Source: a bacterium (GTDB lineage Bacteria; Desulfobacterota; Deferrimicrobia; Deferrimicrobiales; Deferrimicrobiaceae). Taken from it: DNA of 8,293 bases. A program made the position numbers and the translations under genes. Where the stretch lies: positions 1 through 8,293 of the forward strand of contig JAGVHM010000040.1 in assembly GCA_020056545.1 (NCBI GenBank), given 5' to 3'. Positions 1-8,197 of this stretch are shown here, one piece after another. Numbering within the stretch: position 1 is the first letter of the stretch; each line of letters begins with the position of its first letter. Under the pieces are notes generated by a model. That model was given only the letters and a program-made list of their open reading frames with translations. It made no database searches and was not told the origin of the DNA.

Positions 1-127
1 CCTAAGAACTCGGGGATAAAACCGGGACGGTCTTCGTTGGATGGCCCCGTTTAATAAAAACTGGACCATCCCGATTGCGAGTTCTTAGGAACGTCCCTGT
101 TCTTAGGTTCTCAGGACCGTCCCTGTT
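1..127. repeat. REP/MITE-like cluster of inverted and direct repeats
   Basis: Seen directly: CCTAAGAACTCG (1-12) has a perfect inverted copy, CGAGTTCTTAGG, at 78-89. Inside it, CGGGACGGTC (23-32) pairs with GACCATCCCG (64-73) with one mismatch, so 1-89 can fold into a long interrupted hairpin. GGGACGGTC (24-32) also has a perfect inverted copy at 115-123. A 15-bp unit is directly repeated at 87-101 and 113-127 (14/15 identical), and GTTCTTAGG recurs at 81-89 and 99-107. No credible ORF lies here and composition is more AT-rich than the genes. From memory of the family, GGGACGGTC-like motifs are scattered between genes in deltaproteobacterial genomes, often near REP-associated Y1 transposases; no transposase is visible here. 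The outer repeat starts at base 1, so the element may continue leftwards. The repeat structure is certain; its identity is inferred. Confidence 0.7.
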
Positions 128-145
128 TTGATTCGGTTTTGACTC

Positions 146-174
146 TTGACACGCCTTCCCCTGCGTGATACCAA
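146..174 (+). promoter_or_regulatory. candidate sigma-70 promoter for the atp operon
   Basis: A perfect -35 hexamer TTGACA (146-151) is followed after 17 bp by TACCAA (169-174). That is a weak -10 (3/6), but it is preceded by TG one base upstream (166-167), as in extended -10 promoters. The predicted start near 180 would give a leader of about 60 nt before atpF'. The site sits between the repeat cluster and the first gene, where an operon promoter is expected. The exact hexamers are a prediction by eye, and a promoter further upstream of the window is equally possible. Confidence 0.4.
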
Positions 175-239
175 TTTCCCGTTTCACTTTTATCCAGCCG
201 ACCACTTGCCTGTTTGGGAACCCCGGGGGAACGGGATTC
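175..239 (+). promoter_or_regulatory. 5' leader and ribosome binding site of atpF'
   Basis: Untranslated stretch ahead of atpF'. A purine-rich GGGGGA at 225-230 lies 9 nt before the ATG at 240 and supports that codon as the start. The reading frame stays open upstream to a GTG at 165, but the extra 25 residues do not look like the N-terminus of a b-type subunit and that GTG lies inside the candidate promoter. I saw no riboswitch-like structure here. Confidence 0.5.
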
Positions 240-707
240 ATGAATGCGATCGTAGAGCTCGTAGGGAAGATTTTCCAGACGCTTGAGATAAGCCAGCTGG
301 CTTTTATCCAGATGGCCCTCGTGCTGGTCCTCGTGTTCCTTCTTTCCATGACGCTGATCCGGCCGATTCTTTCCACCTTCCAGGAGCGCGAGCGGCGCAC
401 GACGCGGCCAGTGGAGGAGTCCAGGGTGCTTCTGGCCGAGGCGGAAGCCAAGACGGCGGAGTATGAGGATTCCCTGCGCAAGGCGGCCGCAGAGTCACTG
501 GCGGGAAAGCGAAGGAAGATGGAGGAGTCCGGGCGGGCCGAGCGGAAGCGGATCGAAGAGGCGGTCGAAGAGAGCAATCGGCGGGTCGAGGAGATGAAGG
601 CGCGGATAGCCGCCGAGAAGGAAGAAACGGCTGGCGCACTGCGCATCGAAGTGCCCCGCCTCGCGGTCGAGATCGCCGTCAAGGTGCTGGGGAGGCCCGT
701 GGCGTGA
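240..707 (+). CDS. atpF': F-type ATP synthase subunit b' (Fo peripheral stalk)
   Basis: A 155-residue stator subunit that anchors in the inner membrane and pairs with subunit b to hold the alpha3beta3 head still against rotation. A short N-terminal amphipathic stretch is followed by one hydrophobic membrane segment (about residues 21-40, LAFIQMALVLVLVFLLSMTL). The conserved-type R-P-I-L then leads into a long, highly charged helix (about 45-135) rich in Glu, Lys, Arg and Ala, typical of the b coiled coil. The C-terminal hydrophobic helix (about 137-151) matches the region that meets delta. The ATG at 240 is chosen over an upstream GTG at 165 because it has a ribosome binding site and gives a normal family length. 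The stop overlaps the atpF start in GTGA, suggesting translational coupling. Assignment as b' rather than b rests on its place before a second b gene; the two could be named the other way round. Confidence 0.88.
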   Translation: MNAIVELVGKIFQTLEISQLAFIQMALVLVLVFLLSMTLIRPILSTFQERERRTTRPVEESRVLLAEAEAKTAEYEDSLRKAAAESLAGKRRKMEESGRAERKRIEEAVEESNRRVEEMKARIAAEKEETAGALRIEVPRLAVEIAVKVLGRPVA

Positions 708-1279
708 AGCCGTTCCTCTCCGCCGCTTTCCTGGTGTTCGCTGCCGCCGCCTCGGCGGCCGTCGCATCCGAAGGCGCCGCCGGCCAGCCCGCGGGGATCC
801 CCTGGGGGGACATCCTCAAGCAGACGGTCAACTTCGCCATCCTCACCGGGGCGCTCGTATATTTCTTGAGGAAACCCCTCTCCTCCTTCCTGAAGGAGAG
901 AAGCGAGATGCTGCGGAAGTCGATCGACGATGCCGCGCGTGCCCGGGAAGAGGCCGCGGCGAAGCTTTCCGCCATCGAGACGCGGATGGCCAGGCTTTCC
1001 GACGAGGTCGCCGGCATGAACCGGAAGATGGATGCGGAGGCGAAGGAGGAGGCCCACCGCTTCCGCGATGCCGCGCAGGCGGAGATCGAGCGGATCCGGA
1101 TCCAGACCCAGGTCGCCGCGGACCAGGAAGTGAAGAAGGCCCGCCTGGAATTGCGCCGGGAGGCCGCCGCGCTCGCCACCAGTGCGGCTGAAGAGATTGT
1201 GCGGAAGACGATGACGCCTGAGGACCGGGAGAGGCTCGTGAGGGAAAACATCGAGAAGATCGGCGAGGTCGTGCGGTGA
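704..1279 (+). CDS. atpF: F-type ATP synthase subunit b (Fo peripheral stalk) with N-terminal leader
   Basis: A 191-residue b subunit, the second half of the stator dimer. Residues 1-21 look like a cleavable signal peptide: Lys2, then a hydrophobic Ala/Phe/Leu core, then Ala-Val-Ala at 19-21. A polar Gly/Ala-rich linker and the true membrane anchor follow (about 38-56, with the family-type VNFAIL and L-x-x-FLRKPL). Residues 62-165 form a long charged coiled-coil helix, and the last 25 residues (TPEDRERLVRENIEKI) resemble the delta-binding tail. The leader makes it longer than the roughly 156-residue E. coli b subunit; similar extended AtpF proteins are known from Geobacter and relatives. The start is GTG, overlapping the atpF' stop by 4 nt; the stop in turn overlaps the atpH GTG by 4 nt. 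Whether the leader is actually cleaved cannot be seen. Confidence 0.93.
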   Translation: MKPFLSAAFLVFAAAASAAVASEGAAGQPAGIPWGDILKQTVNFAILTGALVYFLRKPLSSFLKERSEMLRKSIDDAARAREEAAAKLSAIETRMARLSDEVAGMNRKMDAEAKEEAHRFRDAAQAEIERIRIQTQVAADQEVKKARLELRREAAALATSAAEEIVRKTMTPEDRERLVRENIEKIGEVVR

Positions 1280-1818
1280 TCGGGGGCGGCCTGGCAAGGA
1301 GGTACGCCCGCGCGCTGCTCGGCATCGGGCAGGAGGAACGACAGGTCCGCCGTGTCCTCGCCGAAACGGACAGATTCGCCCTTCTCCTCTCCGAGGTCCC
1401 GGCCCTGCGCGAGGCCCTGGAGGCTTCGCATATCAACAGCCGGGACAAGATGGCCGTCCTCGATGCAACCGTATCGGGAGAAGACTTCCTTCCCGTCACG
1501 TCTAACTTCCTGCGACTGCTGATCGATAAAGGCCGGATGAACGCGTTCACGCAGATCCTTTCCGAGCTGCGCCGCCTGGTGGAGGAGCTGGAGGGGATCG
1601 AGCGGGTCGAGGTCGTCTCCGCGGTGCCCTTGCCGGGGACGCAGCGGGACTTCCTGAAGAACGTCCTGGAGAGGCAGACGGGGAAGAGGATCGAACTGGA
1701 GGAGACGCTTGATCCCGCGGTCCTGGGCGGGATGGTGGTAAAGGTGGGCTCCACGATATACGACGGTAGCGTTCGCACGCAGTTGTCCCGGATCCGGGAA
1801 AATTTACGGAAGGGGTGA
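1276..1818 (+). CDS. atpH: F-type ATP synthase subunit delta (F1 stator cap)
   Basis: A 180-residue delta (OSCP-type) subunit, the usual length, which joins the top of the alpha3beta3 head to the b/b' stalk in the cytoplasm. The N-terminal helical domain opens with the hallmark RRYARAL (residues 8-14). The middle carries [11 protein letters not shown] (about 78-88), the common 'F-L-x-L-L-x-x-K-G-R' element. The C-terminal domain holds the diagnostic [13 protein letters not shown] and YDGSVRTQL (about 146-170). The start is GTG within a GTGA overlap with atpF, and no separate strong ribosome binding site is seen, so expression is probably coupled to atpF. The stop lies 10 nt before the atpA ATG. 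Confidence 0.96.
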   Translation: MIGGGLARRYARALLGIGQEERQVRRVLAETDRFALLLSEVPALREALEASHINSRDKMAVLDATVSGEDFLPVTSNFLRLLIDKGRMNAFTQILSELRRLVEELEGIERVEVVSAVPLPGTQRDFLKNVLERQTGKRIELEETLDPAVLGGMVVKVGSTIYDGSVRTQLSRIRENLRKG

Positions 1819-1828
1819 GCCAGACGCC

Positions 1829-3337
1829 ATGAGCATTCGCGCGTCAGAAATCACGGAAATTCTCAAGAGCCAGATCAAGGGGTACGAAAAGCGGATCGAT
1901 GTCGCAGAGACCGGCATTGTTCTCTCCGTCGGCGACGGCATCGCCCGCATCCACGGGCTGGAAAAGGCGATGGCCGGAGAGCTGCTCGAGCTTCCCGGGG
2001 ACGTCCGCGGCATGGTCCTGAACCTGGAGGAGGACAACGTCGGCGTCGCGCTGCTGGGCGACGACAGCCTCATCAAGGAAGGCGACGTCGCCCGCCGGAC
2101 CGGCCGCATCGTGTCCGTGCCCTGCGGGGACGCCTTGATCGGGCGCGTCGTGAACCCCCTGGGGCAACCTCTCGACGGCAAGGGCCCCATCGATACCAAG
2201 GACTATCGGCTCATCGAGATCAAGGCGCCCGGCATCGTCAAGCGGCAACCGGTGAAGGAACCGCTGCAGACGGGCCTTAAAGCCATCGACGGCATGATCC
2301 CGATCGGGCGAGGGCAGCGCGAGCTCATCATCGGCGATCGCCAGACCGGCAAGACGGCCGTCGCACTCGACACGATCATCAACCAGAAAGGGCAGAACGT
2401 CATCTGCGTCTACGTGGCGATCGGGCAGAAGCGCTCGACGGTGGCGCAGGTGGTGGAGAAGCTCCGCGAGTACGGAGCGATGGACTACACGATCATCGTG
2501 GCGGCGACCGCCTCCGAGTCCGCCCCCATCAACTTCATCGCCCCGTACACGGGATGCACGATCGGCGAGTTCTACCGTGACAGCGGACGCCACGCCCTGT
2601 GCGTCTACGACGACCTCTCCAAGCACGCGGTCGCGTACCGGCAGCTCTCGCTCCTGTTGAGACGACCGCCGGGACGCGAGGCGTACCCGGGCGACGTCTT
2701 CTACCTGCACTCCCGGCTGCTCGAGCGTGCGGCGAAACTATCCGACGCCGCGGGAGGCGGATCGCTGACGGCGCTTCCCATCATCGAGACGCAGGCCGGG
2801 GACGTCTCCGCGTATATCCCGACGAACGTCATCTCCATCACGGACGGCCAGATCTACCTCGAGGCCGACCTGTTCTACGCCGGCGTCCGCCCCGCGGTCA
2901 ACGTCGGGCTGTCGGTCTCCCGCGTTGGCGGCAACGCGCAGATCAAGGCGATGAAGCAGGTGGCCGGGCGCCTCCGTCTCGAGCTGGCCCAGTACCGCGA
3001 AATGGCCGCATTCGCCCAGTTCGGCTCCGACCTCGACAAGTCGACGCAGATGCAGCTGGCCCGCGGCGCCCGCCTGGTGGAGATGCTCAAGCAGGACCAG
3101 TACCGGCCGCAGCCCGTCGAGGTGCAGGTGGTGACGCTCTTCGCGGCAACGAACGGCTTCACCGACGGGTACGGGATTTCCTCGCTGGGGCGCTACGAGA
3201 TCGAGCTTACGGCCTTCATGAAGGACAAGCGCGGCGACGTCCTTGCCCTGCTGCGGGAGAAGAAGACGATCGACGACAACGTCAAGGGAGAGCTCAACGC
3301 CGCCCTCGAGGAGTTCAAGGGCGTTTTCAAGGAATAA
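1829..3337 (+). CDS. atpA: F-type ATP synthase subunit alpha
   Basis: A 502-residue alpha subunit of normal length. It contributes three non-catalytic nucleotide sites and the arginine finger of each catalytic site in F1. An N-terminal beta-barrel (about 25-95) is followed by the nucleotide-binding domain with Walker A GDRQTGKT (169-176) and Walker B LCVYDD (257-262). The very conserved block [20 protein letters not shown] follows at about 278-297. The alpha/beta signature [10 protein letters not shown] (355-364) is followed directly by Arg365, the expected arginine finger, in SVSRVGG. The C-terminal helical domain runs from about 375 and includes the typical [19 protein letters not shown] purine-rich ribosome binding site (GGAAGGGGTGA, 1808-1818) overlaps the end of atpH. 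No key residue is missing. Confidence 0.98.
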   Translation: MSIRASEITEILKSQIKGYEKRIDVAETGIVLSVGDGIARIHGLEKAMAGELLELPGDVRGMVLNLEEDNVGVALLGDDSLIKEGDVARRTGRIVSVPCGDALIGRVVNPLGQPLDGKGPIDTKDYRLIEIKAPGIVKRQPVKEPLQTGLKAIDGMIPIGRGQRELIIGDRQTGKTAVALDTIINQKGQNVICVYVAIGQKRSTVAQVVEKLREYGAMDYTIIVAATASESAPINFIAPYTGCTIGEFYRDSGRHALCVYDDLSKHAVAYRQLSLLLRRPPGREAYPGDVFYLHSRLLERAAKLSDAAGGGSLTALPIIETQAGDVSAYIPTNVISITDGQIYLEADLFYAGVRPAVNVGLSVSRVGGNAQIKAMKQVAGRLRLELAQYREMAAFAQFGSDLDKSTQMQLARGARLVEMLKQDQYRPQPVEVQVVTLFAATNGFTDGYGISSLGRYEIELTAFMKDKRGDVLALLREKKTIDDNVKGELNAALEEFKGVFKE

Positions 3338-3371
3338 CGGGGCATAAGGCCGAAGGAGCGACGGGGAAACG

Positions 3372-5697
<2,326 letters not shown>

Positions 5698-5731
5698 CGC
5701 CGCGCGGCGAGAGCCACGGGGAAGGAAACGG

Positions 5732-6133
5732 ATGGCATCGACGATCAAATTGGAACTGGTCACCCCCGAGCGGATGCTCGTGTCGGAAGACGTGGACGAG
5801 GTGATCGCCCCCGGCTACGAGGGGGAGTTCGGCGTCCTGCCGGAGCACAAGTACTATCTCGCCATCCTCTCCATCGGGGTCCTGCGCTACCGCAAGGGGA
5901 ACGAGGTGAAGAAGATCTCGTTGGGCGGCGGCTTCGCCGAGGTGGAGCCCGAGAGGGTGGTCGTGATGGCCGACGTGGCGGAGAGGGCCGAGGACATTGA
6001 CATCGAACGCGCCCGCCGCGCCCACGACCGGGCCGAGGCCGCCCTGAAGGAAATTACGCTGGACGAGGATACTTACCTGAAGGCCCACGCGGCGCTGCGG
6101 CGGGCGATCATCCGGATGGCCGCCGCGGAGTAA
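5732..6133 (+). CDS. atpC: F-type ATP synthase subunit epsilon
   Basis: A 133-residue epsilon subunit, at the foot of the rotor, coupling gamma to the c-ring and able to restrain ATP hydrolysis. The N-terminal beta-sandwich starts with IKLELVTPERML, includes EGEFGVLPEH (30-39) and GGGFAEVEPERVVVMAD (66-82), and fits the family closely. The C-terminal two-helix hairpin (about 88-131) is present, so the inhibitory-type domain is not truncated. After GVLPEH the sequence is KYYLAIL instead of the more usual PFLT-type stretch, a mild lineage variation. A purine-rich GGGGAAGGAA (5718-5727) serves as ribosome binding site 34 nt after atpD. It is the last gene of the operon, followed by a small hairpin and a convergent gene. 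Confidence 0.96.
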   Translation: MASTIKLELVTPERMLVSEDVDEVIAPGYEGEFGVLPEHKYYLAILSIGVLRYRKGNEVKKISLGGGFAEVEPERVVVMADVAERAEDIDIERARRAHDRAEAALKEITLDEDTYLKAHAALRRAIIRMAAAE

Positions 6134-6140
6134 CCGGCCT

Positions 6141-6165
6141 CCTGGATCAACGGACCAGGGCTTTT
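6141..6165 (+). terminator. possible weak intrinsic terminator of the atp operon
   Basis: CCTGG (6141-6145) pairs with CCAGG (6155-6159), and after a bulged A the inner TC/GA adds two pairs around an AACG loop. Then GC and a run of four T (6162-6165) follow. It starts 8 nt after the atpC stop, a natural place for operon termination. The stem is short and the T run modest, so termination may be weak or factor-dependent. The hairpin also covers the stop codon of the convergent gene at 6147-6149; on the minus strand no T run follows it. Confidence 0.4.
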
Positions 6166-6686
6166 ACCTTCGGTTTCCCTTCCTCGACGCTGACCCGGAA
6201 CTCAATTTTCCTTTTACCGTACCTTCCGGCGATCTCCTGCGCCCTGGAGAGAAGCGTTTCCCGAGCCAGCGAAATGTCACCCTCTTCGGCCGAAAGGCCG
6301 CAATCCTTTCGGGCCGCGAGAAGATCCCGGAGCACCAGCTCCAGGTGGGCCAGGTCCACGGGGCTTCGCACGGAGGGGGCCACCCGCAGCAGGATTCCGG
6401 AGGGGTTGCGCACCATCCGGCCCTCCTCCAGCTCCCGGGTAGTGCGGTTCCAAAGGTTGGAGAAGGAGTAGAAACGGCTCTGCAGGTTGTTGAAACGGAA
6501 CTGGTCGTTGGAGTTGTTTATCTTGCGCTGCCCCATCCGGCGGACGCTTTCCTCCACCTCCCGGCGCGTGTCGGTGGGCTCCTGCCGGCGGACCCCCTGG
6601 AAAAACAGGTCGTACTGGCGCTTGACCTCTGCGATGTCCGCTTCGATCCGGTCCAGCGTCTCCTTCAGGTCTTCGCCATTGCCCAT
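6147..6686 (-). CDS. uncharacterised coiled-coil protein, probably a conserved deltaproteobacterial family
   Basis: A 179-residue soluble-looking protein with no signal peptide or membrane segment. The N-terminus (about 3-30) is a charged amphipathic helix, likely a coiled coil, running into YDLFFQGVRRQEP (25-37). The centre has NDQFRFNNLQSRFYSFSNLWNR split over 60-81, then ELEEGR. A variable linker is followed by a helical stretch (110-155) and a basic C-terminus (KRKIEFRVSVEEGKPKVKA). I recall uncharacterised deltaproteobacterial and myxobacterial proteins with the same pattern (F-x-G-x-R-x-x-P, then RFRFNNLQ-RF-W-R-EEG, and a C-terminal F-V-V-GK-K-KA); no function is known to me. The start is ATG at 6686 because GGAG (6697-6694) lies 7 nt upstream; the ATG at 6692 has it only 1 nt away. 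It is convergent with atpC and divergent from glmU, so it is probably transcribed alone. Charged, patterned sequence argues for a real gene. Confidence 0.82.
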   Translation of the reverse strand: MGNGEDLKETLDRIEADIAEVKRQYDLFFQGVRRQEPTDTRREVEESVRRMGQRKINNSNDQFRFNNLQSRFYSFSNLWNRTTRELEEGRMVRNPSGILLRVAPSVRSPVDLAHLELVLRDLLAARKDCGLSAEEGDISLARETLLSRAQEIAGRYGKRKIEFRVSVEEGKPKVKALVR

Positions 6687-6692
6687 TCCCAT

Positions 6693-6697
6693 TCTCC
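6693..6697 (-). promoter_or_regulatory. ribosome binding site deciding the start of the minus-strand gene
   Basis: On the minus strand GGAGA occupies 6697-6693. It is well spaced (7 nt from GGAG) for the ATG at 6686, and too close for the ATG at 6692. The shorter start is therefore preferred, giving a protein two residues shorter. Confidence 0.55.
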
Positions 6698-6715
6698 GTG
6701 AAAAACCGGTACACT

Positions 6716-6745
6716 TTGTAGAAAGCCGGGACAGGGCATTCTAAC
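6716..6745 (+). promoter_or_regulatory. candidate promoter of glmU-glmS
   Basis: TTGTAG (6716-6721) and TCTAAC (6740-6745) are separated by 18 bp and match the sigma-70 hexamers at 3/6 and 4/6. The -10 shares bases with the oppositely oriented candidate at 6738-6746. A start near 6752 would leave a very short leader carrying the G-rich ribosome binding site (6755-6760). Weak by sequence; supported mainly by position, since glmU follows a divergent gene and needs its own promoter. Confidence 0.28.
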
Positions 6746-6746
6746 A
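6738..6746 (-). promoter_or_regulatory. candidate extended -10 promoter of the minus-strand gene
   Basis: Read on the minus strand, 6746-6738 is TGTTAGAAT: a TG dinucleotide, one base, then TAGAAT, which matches the TATAAT consensus at 5 of 6 positions. No good -35 is visible 16-18 bp upstream, as is tolerated for extended -10 promoters. A start near 6731 would give a leader of about 45 nt. Predicted by eye only. Confidence 0.35.
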
Positions 6747-6766
6747 TTCCGAACGGGGGGCGGTCG

Positions 6767-8197
6767 ATGGAAGGGGTATCCGCAATCGTTCTCGCGGCAG
6801 GCATGGGGAAGCGGATGAAGTCCGCCCTCCCCAAGGTGGCCCATCCGGTGCTCGGTCGGCCGATACTGTGGCACGTGGCGTCGACGGCCGCGGCCGCTGG
6901 AATCTCCGAGATCGTTTTCGTCCTGGGTCACGGCAGGGACCATCTGAAAAATACGGTGGAACGGTTCGGCGGCAGGGTGGCGGTTCAGGAGCGGCAGCTG
7001 GGGACGGGGGACGCGGCCCGCGCCGGCCTGTCGGCGGTATCCCCGAAGGCGAAGGAAGTGGTGATCCTGTGCGGCGACGCGCCTCTCCTGCGCCCGAGAA
7101 CCCTCCGGGCCCTGATCGCGGCGAGGCGAAAGGGAAAAGCGGCCGCCTCCGTGCTGACCGGGATCCTGCCCGACCCCGCAGGCTACGGCCGGGTGGTGCG
7201 CACCCCCGACGGCGCCGTATCCCGGATCGTGGAAGAACGCGACGGCGACGCCTCGATCCGGCGTATACAGGAGGTCAACTCCGGCACGTACGCCTTCGAC
7301 CGTAAGTTTTTGGCGCGGAACCTCCCGCGCCTCACCGACGTCAACACGCAGCGGGAGTTCTACCTCACCGATCTCGTCGTCCAGGCGCTTCAGGAAGGGA
7401 AGGTCGTCGTGCCGGTGGTGGCCGGAAACCCCGACGAGGTGCGAGGGATCAATTCCCGCCGGGAGCTCGCGGAGGCCACGTCGATCCTGCTGCGGGCGAA
7501 AGTCGGGGCGCTGATGGATTCAGGGGTGACGTTCGTCGATCCTGGCAGGGCGTACGTCGAGGCGGAAGTCTCCGTCGGCGCCGATTCGACGATCGAGCCG
7601 AACGTGTCGCTGTTGGGAACGACCCGGATCGGTCGCGGAGTCACGATACAGACCGGATGCGTGGTCGAGAACAGCTCGGTGGAGGACGGGGCGCGCCTGC
7701 TGCCGTACTCGGTGCTGACCGGAGCGCGCGTACGAAAAGGGGCTATCGTCGGGCCGTTCGCCCGCCTGCGCCCAGAGGCCGACATCGGGGAGGGGGCGCA
7801 CATCGGAAACTTCGTGGAGGTGAAAAAAAGCCGGATTGGGAAAGGGTCCAAGGCGAACCACCTGGCCTATATCGGCGACTCGCTGGTGGGGAAGAAGGTG
7901 AACATCGGCGCGGGGACGATAACCTGCAACTACGATGGGATCGCCAAGCACACCACGGTCATCGGCGACGGGGTGTTCGTCGGGAGCGACACGCAGTTCG
8001 TGGCCCCCGTCACGATCGGCAAGGGCGCGCTGATAGGGGCGGGCGCGACGATCACCAAGGATGTCCCCCCGTATTCCCTCGCGCTGTCGCGGGCGGAGCA
8101 GAAGGTGCTCGCGGACTGGGTGACCCGGAAGAAGCCGGAGCTACTCACGAAGGCGGGGCTTAAGATCCCGAAGCTTCCCAAGGAGGGGCCGAAGTAA
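6767..8197 (+). CDS. glmU: bifunctional UDP-N-acetylglucosamine pyrophosphorylase / glucosamine-1-phosphate N-acetyltransferase
   Basis: A 476-residue cytoplasmic enzyme that acetylates glucosamine-1-phosphate with acetyl-CoA and then transfers UMP from UTP to give UDP-GlcNAc, the precursor of peptidoglycan and lipopolysaccharide. The N-terminal nucleotidyltransferase domain (about 1-230) has [16 protein letters not shown] (9-24), QLGTGDAAR (77-85), the metal-binding Asp104 in CGDAPL, IVEERDG (154-160), EVNSG (169-173) and GINSR (227-231) with Asn229. The left-handed beta-helix acetyltransferase domain (about 255-440) has hexapeptide repeats. Arg335, Lys353 and His365 sit at the positions of the E. 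coli residues Arg333, Lys351 and His363, and NYDG (388-391) is present. Length is slightly above E. coli GlmU (456), mostly from a Lys/Pro-rich tail. Lys15 replaces the commoner Thr in the G-x-G-T-R-M motif, a conservative-position variation. A G-rich ribosome binding site precedes the ATG, and the stop overlaps glmS by one base. Confidence 0.98.
   Translation: MEGVSAIVLAAGMGKRMKSALPKVAHPVLGRPILWHVASTAAAAGISEIVFVLGHGRDHLKNTVERFGGRVAVQERQLGTGDAARAGLSAVSPKAKEVVILCGDAPLLRPRTLRALIAARRKGKAAASVLTGILPDPAGYGRVVRTPDGAVSRIVEERDGDASIRRIQEVNSGTYAFDRKFLARNLPRLTDVNTQREFYLTDLVVQALQEGKVVVPVVAGNPDEVRGINSRRELAEATSILLRAKVGALMDSGVTFVDPGRAYVEAEVSVGADSTIEPNVSLLGTTRIGRGVTIQTGCVVENSSVEDGARLLPYSVLTGARVRKGAIVGPFARLRPEADIGEGAHIGNFVEVKKSRIGKGSKANHLAYIGDSLVGKKVNIGAGTITCNYDGIAKHTTVIGDGVFVGSDTQFVAPVTIGKGALIGAGATITKDVPPYSLALSRAEQKVLADWVTRKKPELLTKAGLKIPKLPKEGPK

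Noticed and set aside
1..127. CRISPR array
   Set aside because: Repeats are short, of unequal spacing and mainly inverted; there are no regular spacers and no cas genes nearby.
165..239. N-terminal extension of atpF' from an upstream GTG
   Set aside because: The 25 extra residues do not resemble a b' N-terminus, the codon overlaps the candidate -10, and the ATG at 240 has a purine-rich site at normal spacing.
387..393. DELSEDD instead of DELSEED in AtpD (protein residues 387-393), as a possible functional change
   Set aside because: Glu to Asp at that site is conservative and such variation occurs among bacterial beta subunits; the catalytic residues are all intact.
2..1297. Long minus-strand open frame (431 codons) opposite atpF', atpF and the repeat element
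   Set aside because: It is antisense to well-supported atp genes, its product is low-complexity Arg/Ser/Leu-rich with no family pattern, and one end is built from the repeats. High GC content makes such long open shadow frames common.
1844..2710. Minus-strand open frame of 288 codons inside atpA
   Set aside because: Asp/Val/Leu/Arg-rich antisense shadow of the strongly conserved alpha-subunit frame; no separate ribosome binding site or recognisable domain.
6277..6834. Alternative minus-strand frame of 185 codons covering the intergenic region and the start of glmU
   Set aside because: It overlaps glmU and the better minus-strand gene. Its product is Gly/Pro/Arg-rich, whereas the chosen frame has helical, charged, family-like sequence and a well-placed ribosome binding site.
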